From positions 20,404,345-20,468,344 of the forward strand of contig OY978527.1 of assembly GCA_963854835.1 (NCBI GenBank): DNA of 64,000 nt, given 5' to 3'. A program made the position numbers and the translations under genes. The notes under the pieces are model-generated. The model saw only the letters and a list, made by a program, of their open reading frames with translations, had not been told where the DNA came from and made no database searches. Below, in pieces: positions 11,579 to 22,353 of this stretch (within the stretch, counting starts at the first letter, position 1; every line of letters begins with the position of its first letter). This DNA comes from Megamerina dolium. Taxonomy: Eukaryota; Arthropoda; Insecta; Diptera; Megamerinidae.

Positions 11579-11864
11579 TAATGACACTGAAACCATTCCT
11601 ATTGAGGGTGGCGACAGACGAGATCAACCCAACTGGGGCAAATAAAAAGAAATGAAATAAAAAACCATTTTTATAGTTTAAGAAATTAATCGCAATTTAG
11701 TTATATAAAAATAAACAACATGAATTATTTTAGTTAAAAAAAACTTATTGACTTTAATATTTACAAGGGGTAAAAATATAAATACACATTTTTATAAAAA
11801 TATAAATTCAGTTGTCTTAAGGATAAAAATTACAACTAAAAAATGATCTAAAATACATTCTTTG

Positions 11865-12190
11865 ATCCTTCTTCCTTTTGTTGTGCTATATCAAGGAATG
11901 TCTCTTGTACGGACTTAGCTATCTTTTTTTTTTCTTCGGTACATTTTCCTCTGTCAGAACTTTCAATACTTTCCTCTGGCTACTTAATTGCACTTCAGGC
12001 TCGATAGAGTCATCCAGCTTACATATATGATTAAGCTCTTCTTCAAAATCTATTTTTTGGCTTTTTGCCTCTGAGGTGTTATTGTTTTCCACTTATGATT
12101 GTCTTGTACCTTTCTTCGCACTGCTAGAAATAGTAATTTTATTTTTCGCTTTACTCACATTGCATAGTTTTAAACAATGGAATTTCCCCA
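11865..12190 (-). pseudogene. probable PIF/Harbinger second protein (MADF type), C-terminus
   Basis: The minus strand reads SSSAKKGTRQS, then after a frameshift ENNNTSEAKSQKIDFEEEL, and after another frameshift IAKSVQETFLDIAQQKEEGS before a stop. It is acidic and lysine-rich, like the linker and tail of Harbinger MADF proteins, and it converges on the transposase gene that ends at 11645. The DNA-binding domain itself was not found upstream, so the identity is inferred from position and composition. Confidence 0.45.
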
Positions 12191-12626
12191 GCACTTTGAT
12201 TATCAATTTTATTTTCTATTTTATGGCAGTCTGTTCTGACAAATATTCTTGTAATGTGTGATGTCCTCTTTGTATATATATCAGCATTATAACAGTACAT
12301 TTGCGACTGTAACATTGTTTTTGTTCTTTTCTTACATGAAAAAGGTAGCATTTTAATCGGATAGCAGACATCACTAGATAAGTGTTATCATTTAAAGGGT
12401 AACACTTTTAATAAAAAACAGAAAATTCCTAATTTCTTGGCCTGTGTTATACATAAATACCCGCAGTGAAATTCATTTTACCATTTCCTTACACAAATAT
12501 ACGTAGATATTGAATTAAATATAATAGCAACAAGAAAGTAAACAAAGAAAAAGGACAATATATTAAATATATACAATGTAAATGCCGAAATGTAATTTCG
12601 TTACGACGTATATATATATATATCAA

Positions 12627-12706
<80 letters not shown>

Positions 12707-13074
12707 GAGTAAAAATATATATCACAATATATATACATATATATATGAGTAAAAATATACATATATCACAATACTTTCATTTTACAAACAATAAAATATT
12801 AAAAATAATACAATATATACAACATGAAATTGTTAACTAAACCAAAACATATTCTGCAAATTTAAAAACCCTTACAAGAGCTCTAAGATAAACTGATGTG
12901 CAAAATACTAAAATAATAATTAAATTTGAAAAAGTAAACATAATCAAAAGTATGTTAATTTTATTAAATCATTCAAATAAAAATTCATTTTAATTTTATA
13001 TAGAAACGTATATATTGTGTATATACGGTTTATCAATCGAACTGAAACCAAATTGTTTATAAATATATATTTTT
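12191..13074. other. AT-rich, no gene seen
   Basis: Apart from the TA microsatellite at 12609-12772 and short AT-rich sequence, nothing coding was identified. Confidence 0.5.
12609..12772. repeat. (TA)n microsatellite with a duplicated flank
   Basis: About 90 bp of TA repeats (12609-12700, briefly interrupted) is followed by two copies of a roughly 30-bp unit around TATGAGTAAAAATATA and ATCACAATA. The apparent long reading frames here (YIYIYI...) are repeat artefacts. Confidence 0.9.
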
Positions 13075-14061
13075 AAAGACATGGTTAACGGTTTTTGATA
13101 CGGCCACCTTTGAATTGTACTATGGCTTTCAAACGTCCGAAACAACCATTGCATGCAAGTGATTTTGAGGTATTTTGGCCAATTTTCGGCTAAGCGCTTG
13201 TTTGAGATGGTCGACAGTTTAGTATTTTTTAGTGGCAGCCTTAGTCTTCAAAATACCCAAGACACAAAAATATGTGACGAAATGAAGCACGAAACGTTGT
13301 TTTTTCAGCCATTCTTAGTTGATTCGTGCGATGGTGCCGAGTCCTCTTGGAATGTCCAACGTCTGCGACTGAAATGTTTGTTTGCCCAGGGCTTTAGTGC
13401 TCCCTCTAATACAGTTTTCCGATAATTTTGAGCATTTATATTCACCACACGGTTGATGAATATAAACTTAGAGCGCCCACCGGCCGTTACGGGGGTTCAC
13501 ACCATCGCCATCAGCGCCGCTTTTTTTCTGGTGGCCATCCGACGCTTCAAATTTCAGCAGACCTCTCTGGCAAGTATATCCGATCATTTTGTCTGTCAAC
13601 ATGTTGCTCAATAACGAATGGTGATTCATCATACAATGTTCGGAATTTCAGTACTTTCGGGCAAACGGATGAACTCTTTAGCTCTTTAGCGTCTAACTCT
13701 TTTTGAGCATCGGTAAAATCATGTAATTGTTTAAAGTTTTACGGCTTGGACTACATTTTGCAATATTCATTGCATGTTTTGTTGCGATATGTTCTGCTCA
13801 CGAGCCATCTTTCTGCCACTTCGTCGTGGATTTCCTTCAATTCGTTTGGAAACTTTTGAATTCATTTCTGGAGATGTTCCTGTCTTTTTCTTACTATCTC
13901 CATGGCGTCTCGCAATGCTGCCAGTACCAGTAATATGTGATGGTACAATACTCGTACATAAACACTTTATTCACTTGAATATGTTTTGGCTGTTTAACAA
14001 TCTCCGGTTGCAATTTTCCAACCAAATATAGAACAATCACACTACTACGTTGGAATTCCAT
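13075..14061 (-). pseudogene. Tc1/mariner-superfamily transposase, full length but dead
   Basis: The whole transposase can be followed on the minus strand from an ATG at 14059-14061 (MEFQRSSVIVLYLVGK, the first helix-turn-helix) through a linker (FKQLHDFTDAQKE) and the catalytic region (RQNDRIYLPERSAE near 13580, INKEWLKK near 13330). It ends with TVDHLKQALS, LAKIPQNHL and RLKAIVQFKGGRIKN. About six frameshifts or stops are needed to read it. The length fits the family's usual 330-350 residues. Catalytic aspartates could not all be assigned, and no inverted-repeat ends were found with confidence. Confidence 0.72.
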
Positions 14062-14328
14062 AACGTAAAACTTTTTTCAAGAAAACTCAGACCGAAATGA
14101 TTTTGTGCGATTGTAAACAATAAACTGTCATCAGGTTAAATAGAACAGCTGTAGTAGTCTGTCTACGCCAGAGTAAAAATCGTAGTACTGCCGGTGTATT
14201 TTGGGGTCAATCGGGGAAATGGGTTGAGTTGGCCATCTGGCATCACAGTGTAAGACTGCTCTTCCCATTCCGCTATTTACGTTGTTTGTGTTTATTTCTC
14301 GTACCCTCTCTCTATTTCTTTTAATTTG

Positions 14329-14470
14329 CATTTATTTTCTCCCTCTCTCTTTCTCTCTCTCTCCTTTTTTATTCCACTTACTATCTTGCACTCTCTCTCT
14401 TTCTCTCTCTCTATTTGTCTTTTTTATTCCACTTACTATCTTGCACTCTCTCTCTCTCTCTCTCTATTTG
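14329..14470. repeat. CT-rich microsatellite with a 2x tandem unit of about 52 bp
   Basis: Runs of CT alternate with TTTTTTATTCCACTTACTAT CTTGCA, and the whole block occurs twice (about 14350-14399 and 14400-14467). Long Leu/Ser/Phe frames through it are artefacts of the repeat. Confidence 0.85.
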
Positions 14471-14929
14471 TCTTTGCCTTTTTACTTATTTTACTTATGT
14501 TCTATCAAAGTGCAATATCTATTCTTATCAGTTTTCTATTTTTTTTTTTGTATTATTCTTTAGACCACCTCCAAGAAGTACATTGAGCAGTGCGCGTATT
14601 TTCCCCCCTATAACTACTAATGAATTAAATATTATGTTACATTATATACTATTATATCCTAAGTAAATCAAATAACTATTAAAAAATTGTGAACAATAAT
14701 GAAAAGAAGAAAAGAAACCAAAAATTATAGTCGATATATAGATAAATATGTAAGGTACAGATCAATGATTTTAATTCCAATGAGAGTGATCTTCTTCGAT
14801 GTCCGCTACAAGCAGCCGGTTGTCTCGGTTTCGTTGAATACAATGAATTTCGTTGAAATGACGCCAAAGCCAACACAGAATTGCAATAATGGTTCCAATA
14901 CCATATAATATTCGGACTAGAGATCCTCG
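14471..14929. other. no gene seen
   Basis: AT-rich sequence between the CT repeat and the BEL/Pao relic. It could include the 3' non-coding part of that element, but no LTR was recognised. Confidence 0.45.
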
Positions 14930-15720
14930 TCGTCAATCAATCTGCAAAGCTTCTGAACCGCACACGTGGTACATCCATTTGCCGTCTTCAACGTCACGTT
15001 ACGTACCGCTCCATCGATGACCGGGTGAAGCGCGTTTACTCAACCCATACGCCACTACAATAGGGACAGATTGTCCTGTCTTACTATGACAACGTCTCCG
15101 ATCTGGAGGTTGGTGCGTCTTTAAAGAGTTGACAAGTACTCATCACTCCAACGTTGCCAGAACTCTTAGTGAATCTTGCGTATTCACTGCCACTGCTTCA
15201 GGCAATTGGCAGGGACCTGGTGAATATCTGGCTCAAGGAGCGCAATGAGTGAAGATCCGATGAGAAAGTCGCTGGGAGTCAAAGCAAATTTTTAGCGGGG
15301 ATCATCGTATAGAGGGGTTATTGGGCGGAAGTTGAGACACGCCTGAATACGAACAGCTAGTGTGTGCAGCTCACTATACCACAGAGTCTGGGAGCCGATG
15401 CTTGTCTAGCGTTCAGGATCCACTAGCGATGACGAAGTGTATGTAACATAATTTGAGATTCACCTTACAAGGTCTTGCCGTGCGTTTGCCGAATTAAGAG
15501 AATGACTAACGGACTGTGTTTCGGTAAGATGATTGGGAATCGTTGCTTTGGAGAATTAACGACTCCTCATAATTCAGGTTAAGCCGTTGATCTAGAGGGG
15601 ACGTTATGTCACTCAGCCATTTAGGTACTTGCCACCATAGTGGATGGTTTAGTAGCTCGTCTGAGTTTATACCTCTACTAGCCTAATTAAATGGATTTTA
15701 CACTGAACGCACATGATACC
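14930..15720 (-). pseudogene. BEL/Pao pol C-terminus (RNase H edge, integrase tail)
   Basis: Readable pieces on the minus strand are HPLWWQVPKWLSD near 15640, IQACLNFRPITPLYDD near 15330, LTPSDFLIGSSL near 15290, and GDVVIVRQDN followed by NALHPVIDGAVRNVTLKT near 15090-14990. The last three are the domain that ends BEL/Pao integrases. The catalytic integrase core between 15640 and 15330 has been deleted. Several stops are present. Confidence 0.68.
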
Positions 15721-15762
15721 AGCGATTAGTTGATGTAAGTTCTTGAATATGGCGAACTCCAC

Positions 15763-16513
15763 CTAACTACGGTATGCAAGCCACTCCTCGTAAATATTAT
15801 GGGGCGACGCTGCATCCCAAGAAAGACCAGCCGACCACATTCGTTGTATGAAAATCTTGCCAGCAATGACGACTGTCGCTAACAAGCCAATGGGGTCGAA
15901 AAGCTGAGCTATCTCGGCGACCACATTTCGTTTTGTAGGAAGCTGACAGAGGACCTTGAAGTTCACGTGGAACAGTAGCCGGTCAGTAGCATAAATCCAT
16001 CGTAGGCCAAGAACCGAAGAGGTGGTTGGATTGATGCTATGTTCTGTCTTGAGAGATGTGTTATCAGTTAAGGACCTCATGACCTCACCACAGATCGAAT
16101 TCCATTTGCGCAGTTGGAAGTGCCCTGCCGATAGAACACTGTCCACATTACGTGCTAGGCGGATGGCCTCACTGCTACTACCACAACTCGTCAGGAAGTC
16201 GTCCACACAGAACGATCTCAATATGTCGTCTCGCGCCGCCTCTGCTTATCCATCTTCAGGAATGTAACCACAATTGTCACACGTACACCGATTGAGCGCA
16301 CGCACTGCATTATAGGGGCTGCACGCAATACTTGGTTCGCGCTGACACATTTAACACCACTCGAAACTTCGTCGTAACCGCATAATGTGGAATGTAGTAA
16401 CTGTCCTTTATCAGTTGGTCCACAATCTCCATATGCCCAAACACGGCATATTCACTTATGAACGCGATGTATCTGTCTCTAAGTTCAATATTGGACGCCA
16501 AACGTCGCTCCAA
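15763..16513 (-). pseudogene. BEL/Pao reverse transcriptase
   Basis: The N-terminal part (16310-16513) has MERRLASNIELRDRYIAFIS and YYIPHYAV, standard for BEL/Pao RT. The palm part (15763-16221) has CVDDFLTSC, where the family usually shows YVDDFL, then FQLRKWNSI, VLGLRWIY and KRNVVAEIAQLFDPIGLLA. About 90 bp between the two parts are frameshifted or lost. The Y to C change in the catalytic box fits decay. Confidence 0.8.
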
Positions 16514-16536
16514 ATAATTAAATTGTCGTTTAGCTT

Positions 16537-16990
16537 TTATGTATTAATCCCCAAGATTGGGAGCATTACGTTGGAACGGCAGTTGCACAACGTAACGGCC
16601 TTCAGGTGTACGGAAAAAAGTCGATACACAGATCCGACCACATTCGCCATCATCCACCTCATCTCTCGTTGGTACTTCTTCAAGCTTTCAAAAGCTGCGA
16701 ACCAGCTCCTCCAAGCGAACCTCTTCGTCACAGAGCATGGCGCTGCATCCGAGCAAAGACGGAGTTGTGGAAGTGGCTACGATGATGTCACCATGTACTA
16801 TACGTCCCCTTGAGTCAGCACCAACCATGAGATCTACACTACCAGGTTTCCCAAAATGTATGTCGGCCAGTTCGAGGCCTACTAAGTGCTTCCACTGGTC
16901 ACCATCAACCCGCACTGCCGGAGTGATTAAGGTAATTGACGGAATTTCAAATCTAGAATACGTCGACTTCAGTGTGAGCACAACCCTACC
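16537..16990 (-). pseudogene. BEL/Pao aspartic protease, C-terminal half
   Basis: The minus strand has GLELADIHFGKPGSVDLMVG at about 16888-16830, matching the BEL/Pao protease segment G-x-x-LADP-F-x-P-x-x-VD-x-L-x-GAD. It leads into a bridge (LEELVRSFWELEEVP in shifted frames) toward the RT. The start of the protease with its catalytic DTG was not seen. Confidence 0.7.
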
Positions 16991-17860
16991 TGCTGTCTGA
17001 GTATTGGCAATGCCACCGATACCTTTTCCTTTTATTCACATTTGTTTCGATGTAGTTGTAAATAATTAGCCAGGCGATTCGTAATAAAACTAACCTACCA
17101 TTTTCAAATATATGTCATTTAAACCATTGCATATTAAAAAAGATACTAAATTAAAGGCAGTGTTCGCTTACTGAGAGAATAAAAACAAAATACACGTTCG
17201 GAAAACTTTCAGAAATTCGCAAATTGACGCAGTTCGCAATTTACACTAGGTTTTTTTCCCTATAGATGATAGAAAGTGATGGGGAAGTTTTTGGATTCTC
17301 TGTCACGAAAATCGAGTAAAATGGGGACCAGAATGTGACACTGCAGTTGTAGTATGGTGCAGCGTTATGAGCTGTTAAAAATACTTTAATTATGTATTGA
17401 TACAAGGAGCCACAAAATGAAATTGCAACTGCAGCTATCGCTAAAGCTGAATCTTGTATTATTATTCAAGCTACACAGTGGTCAAGTAGAGCGAATTTAA
17501 TGCTGTCACCACAATTTTTAATGAACGTTAAATACCATAAAAACAAATTAATTTACGACCTACAGATCAAAAGGTCAACGTACTAACCACTGGGCTACCG
17601 CACCCATAGTGTTAATAAATAATTATATTTAAAATATAATTTTATGCTTTACAAAAATTATCACTTTTTCACAAAGTCCGGTTAGCTGTTAATCAGAACG
17701 TATCCGGATGATAACATAAAAAGCGTTTTCACAATATCCGGTAAAGACACATCTATCAGATAAGTTTCGGTTAACTTATCGCCTTAACGCCTTGACTAAA
17801 GGTTAACTACTAACCAGAACAAAAACTGAGAGCTGATTATAGTCAATATACTCGTATTAC
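16991..17860. other. no gene seen apart from a SINE head fragment
   Basis: AT-rich sequence. It includes the SINE fragment at 17557-17607 and, at about 17680-17820, two diverged copies of a CACAA-x-TCCGGT motif of unknown origin. Confidence 0.45.
17557..17607 (-). mobile_element. tRNA-like SINE head fragment
   Basis: On the minus strand this reads TGGGTGCGGTAGCCCAGTGG followed by about 30 bases matching the head of the SINE at 34725. Only the tRNA-like part survives. It is not a tRNA gene, because the acceptor stem is not completed. Confidence 0.6.
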
Positions 17861-18223
17861 TGGACGATAGTGACAAGACTGCTGCTTTAATAGTCGCATT
17901 AAAAGGTAATTCTTTCGAAGTGTTACAGATGGTTCCAGAGAAAAATCGTGGCAGCTACCAATCACTGATGGACACACTCCAACGGAAATATGGAAATGAA
18001 TATAAGAATCAATTACATCGAGTGGAATTAAGATCGCGAGTACAACGGGGTAATGAGATCCTTCAAGTTTTCGCTTCCGACGTTGAGCGCTTATGCCATC
18101 TTGCGTTCTCCTGTATTTCGGAAGAATTCATCGAGAAAATGAAAATAGAGACATTCAAAAATGGTATACGTAACGGAGAGACTGAGCGTCCCTAGTCATG
18201 TCAGTACATATGCCGGTTAAGAC
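17861..18223 (+). pseudogene. SAP-Gag Gypsy family, gag core fragment
   Basis: The frame contains ALIVALKGNSFEVLQMVPEK, LMDTLQRKYGNEYKNQLHRV and ASDVERLCHLAF, the capsid-like core seen in the copies at 21515, 30414 and 52084. It begins and ends abruptly, with no LTRs. A premature stop follows the TERP residues at 18193. Confidence 0.8.
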
Positions 18224-19083
18224 GCTGTCTATAAACAGTGGCATATCTCTATACTTCTAAAGTCTCTGTTTACACTCCCTACATATACACTATTTTTATT
18301 TTATATATAATAATTTTCACAAAATATTCACTTTTTTACAGGTTTTTTAACAACATATCCAAAAACGGCTCCGAATATGCTGTTTTAAATTAAATTTCAC
18401 TATATTCAAGTACATGTAGACCTATACTCTTCACCCAATTTATTTCCGTAAATATTAAAAATACAATAACTTTAACGGCATTTGTAGAACTTCGAATACA
18501 TAATATTCGACGACATAGTATGGACGAATTTTTAAATCTCACCTTTTCACCAAAAAATCATGTTTTTTTCACCCATGCGCTAATTAAGTCCTTATTTATA
18601 TACAGGAACATAGTCCACACTTATTGGACTAAAATATATTAATTTCGTATTGTTGCCACCAATTTCACCGCTAACCATTAACATAAGTACAATATTTAGA
18701 TATGACCTATAACGCTATTAAAAGCTATAATATTGTAATGCGAGCTGAATTATACATTTAAATAATACAAAACAAAAAAAAAACCCTAATCATAAACATA
18801 TAAAATAAATAAATACTGTATGTATAGAATGTCATTAATTGAAACATTACAAAATTTGATTCATACAGGAATAGAAAATAATAATCAAATAATTACTAGC
18901 ATATAAAAACCAAATTAATTGTAAAAAAGAAAATTTATAAAAATCAAGTTATAAATAAAATATATAAATAAAAATTAAATTTAAATCACTTCACTGGGTG
19001 GTACGATTTTTAAAGGCAATCAAGAAGAAGAAGAACGTTATACATATTATAATAACCACTGCATTCATTTACAAAAGCATAAT
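18224..19083. other. AT-rich, no gene seen
   Basis: No coding or repeat structure was recognised. Because the minus-strand gene ending at 19084 lies next to it, its 3' UTR is expected here. Confidence 0.5.
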
Positions 19084-20822
19084 TCAATTTAAACGCATTA
19101 AATTCTGTGAATTTCTCATTAATTGCAACCATCTATTCCACATATTATTTTTCGCAAACGCTTGCTGGTTATTTAACTGCTGTCGATTATGCTGCTGTTG
19201 TTGCTGCGGTTGTAATGGTTGCCGTGGTCGCAATGGCATTAAAGCAGGAATTAAACCAGGACGCTGAGGAATTCCAAATCTCGATGACATCGGTGCCTGT
19301 GTTTCCATTGGATTAGACTTTAAGAAACATGTTTTATAATCATTCTAATAATCAAAAAAATATATGTATTAGCTCTATTACCGTGGCTACAGCATAAGAA
19401 TCTTCATTAATTGCTTTTTGAATTGCAGCACGTACATCTGCAGCTTCTTGTAAATTTTTCTTATTTACATACACCGCACTATCTATAAAGGAGTTCGATC
19501 CATCATTTGTGGTTAACCATTTGGGCTGCACTACCTAAAAGCATAAATAAATTATATAAATATCCTCTGCTACAAACCGCCTTAATACCTCTTAAGGAGA
19601 GGCGATTGGAGGTATGTATATTCAGAAGACATATAAAGAAGGAAAAATTAATGGGGCCAGTAATACATATCGCCGCTCTAAGAACAATTCCTGGGATTTG
19701 TCAATTTTCAGGTTTTTAAAATTATTTTTGTATGGGACCCCCTTACAAAGTGAAAATGGGAGTAAGTACGTTCGCAAGAGATGTTGAGAAGGGAAAATAA
19801 TGGGGGGTCTGACATACACTTGACCGCTCTAGGGGCAATACCTGCGATTATTTTTCGATTTTCACACGTTTTTTGAGCTATTTTTATATGGGAATCCCAA
19901 TAATGATTGAGCTAGGGGTTAGTACGTTCAGATGAAGTACTTGGGAGGAAAATGAATAGGACTAGCCATAAACCTGAGTGCAATAGGAGCGATTTCTAGG
20001 TTTATATGTCGATTTTGGTCCGTTTTTTTGTATGGGAGGACTAAGTCATAGAGTTAGTGAGTAACTACGTTCAGAAGAAATGCTGGAGTAGAAAATTAAT
20101 GGAGCCAGACGAACATTTCAGTACTCTAGATGTGATTCCTATGGTTATTTGTCAATTTGCATACGTTTTTGCAGTTATTTTGATGTGGGTTCTATTAAGG
20201 CGGATTCAAATCAGGAATTTCTGTGTTTCAAATTGTACACAAATTGTATGCTTTTCGATGGGCGTATATGGTTCAAAAGTTGCTCCATTCAATTTAACCG
20301 TCCTTAGTGTTCGTACATGTACACATTTGCAATTTACTAGTGAAAACTTTGATTTCTAGTCGAAATATGCGACTGAGTTCTTTTGAGAAAATTCTTAAAG
20401 ATTATTAAAGGATATAACTACTGTTAAAATCCCGAAAATTCGGTTTTTTTCGATTTGGAACACCATCCAAAAATCCATTTTCGTTTTCTCTTATTTGGTC
20501 ATCACGACAGATTTTTACCGTGGTAACGATCATACCGATTTCAGTCGTTTGCAAAAATAAGAACGAGGGACTACAGTTGAAGCATTTATAACGATTGTAA
20601 CGTACCACAACCTCACAATATGGAGAAACTTCAAAAGTGGGTCGATATCGATATTCTCCTTTTCATAGACATGTATTCTATAGAAACACTTACCTGCCTC
20701 TGTATACGTTCCAAGAAATAATTTTCATTATCTGTTAATTTTAATTCGCCTGCCTGCAATTTATTGCGATGCTGAAATATGGCCTCATCAAATTTATCTT
20801 CTCCAGTACATACAGACCTTGA
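19084..20822 (-). CDS. unrecognised host gene, three 3' exons
   Basis: Three minus-strand exons fit canonical splice sites and all meet in phase 0. Exon A (20694-20822, 43 codons) follows a T-rich tract and AG and ends CAG|GTAAGT. Exon B (19382-19534, 51 codons) ends ACG|GTAATA. Exon C (19084-19317) carries the stop. Exon A and B sequence (CTGEDKFDEAIFQHRNKL; SFIDSAVYVNKKNLQEAADV) looks like ordinary helical protein. Exon C is rich in Pro, Arg and Gln with a QQQQQ run and ends NSQNLMRLN. I do not recognise the family. The 5' exons lie above 20822. A frame from an ATG near 20990 carries a stop and is not convincing, and the Gypsy copy starts at 21087, so the gene may be disrupted. Confidence 0.6.
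19625..20200. repeat. four diverged tandem units of about 150 bp in an intron
   Basis: A unit built around GGAAAATTAATGGGGCCAG, CGCTCTA, ATTTGTCAATTTTCA, a T run and TTTTTGTATGGGA recurs about every 150 bp. The TATGGG marks fall near 19731, 19887 and 20031, with a changed version (GATGTGGG) near 20182. AGTACGTTCAGA joins neighbouring units. It lies in the intron between exons A and B of the unrecognised gene. Confidence 0.7.
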
Positions 20823-21086
20823 CTATTGGCACATATTTAGAAAAAAAAAAAAGATTTTTATATATAGATTAATGTAACATTTCCGAAGGAGGCGTTAAAC
20901 ATACCAAAATCATATAAATCCTGCACAATATTACCAACAAATATATGCAATTATGCACAATCATTTTCTAAACATGCGTTAGTTTTACTTGGCATTTTTC
21001 TCGACTCCGCTAATTAAATTAACGTTTACAGTTACATAGATGGTGAAATTGATAACTGTAAATTACATGTTTAACGACCTTCATAT

Positions 21087-21485
21087 TGTAACGAGTATCG
21101 ATGGTTGGCGCAAACATCGATATAGTTTCAGAGGCAAAAGTAGCAAGTACATTAAAGTGTTATTGTAAATAGTTGATTGTAAACAGAGTTGATTGTAAAT
21201 AGTGTTTATTAAATAAATTGTTGCTGTATATAGTTGTATAAAATAAGTGTTGCAGTTATCATTAACAGAATACAGTGATCAAACAAGGTTAATTCAAATA
21301 GAATTAAACGCTCACAGAATAAAAACGTAACATTATAAATAGTTGATTGTAAAAAGAGATTATTAAATAAATTGTTGCTGTATATAGTTGTATAGAATAA
21401 GTGTTGCAGTCATTATTAACAGAATCCAGTGATCGAACAAGGTAATTCAAATAGAATTAAACGCTCACAGAATAAAAACGTAACA
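21087..21485 (+). repeat. rearranged 5' LTR
   Basis: Begins TGTAACGAGTATCGATGG and ends AAACGTAACA. About 190 bp of U3 present in the 3' LTR is missing (junction GGTTGG|CGCAAAC near 21108). The U5 side occurs twice, ending at 21332 and again at 21485. Both changes make it unlike the 3' LTR. Confidence 0.85.
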
Positions 21486-21504
21486 ATTGGTGTCAGAAGT
21501 GGGA
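21486..21504 (+). other. primer-binding site
   Basis: Directly after the LTR comes TTGGTGTCAGAAGTGGGAT. The TGG start and length fit complementarity to a tRNA 3' end ending in CCA, probably a Leu tRNA. The tRNA species was not verified. Confidence 0.65.
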
Positions 21505-21514
21505 TTCTGTAAAG

Positions 21515-22353
21515 ATGGTGAAAATTGACCAACTAAAAGTGGACCAGCTTAAAAGCTGTTGGTAGAGATTAATCTGTCGTCATCAGGTGCAAAGGCGAAA
21601 CTGCTGGTAAGGCTAAGGCAAGCCATGAAGGCTAAGGGTGTTAATGTAGAAGAACATGAGTTCTTTCAGGAAGCCGAGACACATGCAGTTGTGCACGCTA
21701 AAGAAGAGAGAAAGATAGATTCGAGTGGTCAACTCATGGATTTCATGAAAACATTGATGCTGCAGCAACAACAACAGCTACAAGAAAATGCGTCTCGCCA
21801 AGAAAGCATTATGGGAGAATTTCAGAAAACAATTGACTCCAAGCTTCAAGAACATTCGGCTCGCCAAGAACATGTCATCGAAAATCTACAAAAAGGAATT
21901 GAGATTAGATTTCAAGAAATTTCCGGAGTTATTAATGACAAAGTCACAGAGCTGAAAGAACATGTGGATGATTTGGATGATAAGCTGAAGGAACATGTAG
22001 ACAGACATGATGACTTGGAAGCAATGCTTGAGAAATTAGAGCGCGAACTTAATAAAATAAAAATAAGTGGAGCAACCACATCAGTAATAAGAGAATCAAC
22101 TACAATTAAATTAAAGCCACCAACATTTGACGGAAGCACGCCATTCAATATCTTTAAGCTTCAATTCTAGACAACCGCTTCGAAGAATCAATGGGATGAT
22201 AGCGACAATACCGCTGCTTTAATATTCGCATTAAAAGGTAATGACTCCGAAGTGTTACAGATGATTCCAGAGAAAAATCGTGGTAGCTATCAATCACTGA
22301 TGGACACACTCCAGTGAAAATATGGAAATGAATACAGGAGTCAATTACATCGA
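21515..22353 (+). pseudogene. gag N-terminal part with SAP domain and coiled coil
   Basis: Starts MVKIDQLKVDQL at 21515; a frameshift near 21557 breaks the SAP domain, whose intact form is in the copy at 30414-32258. A long heptad-like region follows (repeated LQEH-x-x-RQE units, then ELKEHVDDLDDKLKEHVDR), then LKPPTFDGSTPFNIFKLQF, the start of the capsid core. In-frame stops occur at about 22168 and 22316, so this part is not translated through. Confidence 0.8.

Larger units (their letters stand above)
4791..11645 (+). pseudogene. PIF/Harbinger (HARBI1-like) transposase gene, split by three insertions
   Basis: The ATG at 4791 opens an N-terminal exon that is cut at 4914 by an RTE element, resumes at 6864, and ends at a plausible donor GAG|GTAAAC near 6894. 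A second RTE copy fills the intron. Exon 2 begins after an acceptor near 10291 with FKKNFRIGRDSVEYL. The DDE region follows: GFPNVLGCID at about 10684, then LLGDAAYP near 10902, and ENVFGVLKSRF near 11030. A MITE at 11187-11578 interrupts the tail, and the C-terminus PIEGGDRRDQ ends at a stop at 11645. Frameshifts and stops around 10430-10640, and missing sequence near 10850, leave it dead. Joining the pieces is inference from motif order; the frames were read by eye. Confidence 0.75.
14930..16990 (-). mobile_element. BEL/Pao LTR retrotransposon, internal remnant
   Basis: Protease, reverse transcriptase and a C-terminal pol domain follow each other in the order expected for a minus-strand BEL/Pao element. 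Gag, most of the RNase H, the integrase core and both LTRs are missing or not recognisable. The separate parts are annotated at 16537-16990, 15763-16513 and 14930-15720. Confidence 0.75.

Noticed and set aside
12489..12725. Tyr/Ile repeat protein
   Set aside because: The frame is translated TA microsatellite; the same holds at 35043-35240 and 62188-62614.
14282..14666. Leu/Ser/Phe-rich membrane protein
   Set aside because: All three frames are open through a CT microsatellite; there is no start context or domain.
20880..20995. first exon of the unrecognised gene
   Set aside because: There is an ATG, a plausible end (VQDLYDF) and a donor, but an in-frame TAA and a phase mismatch with the next exon.
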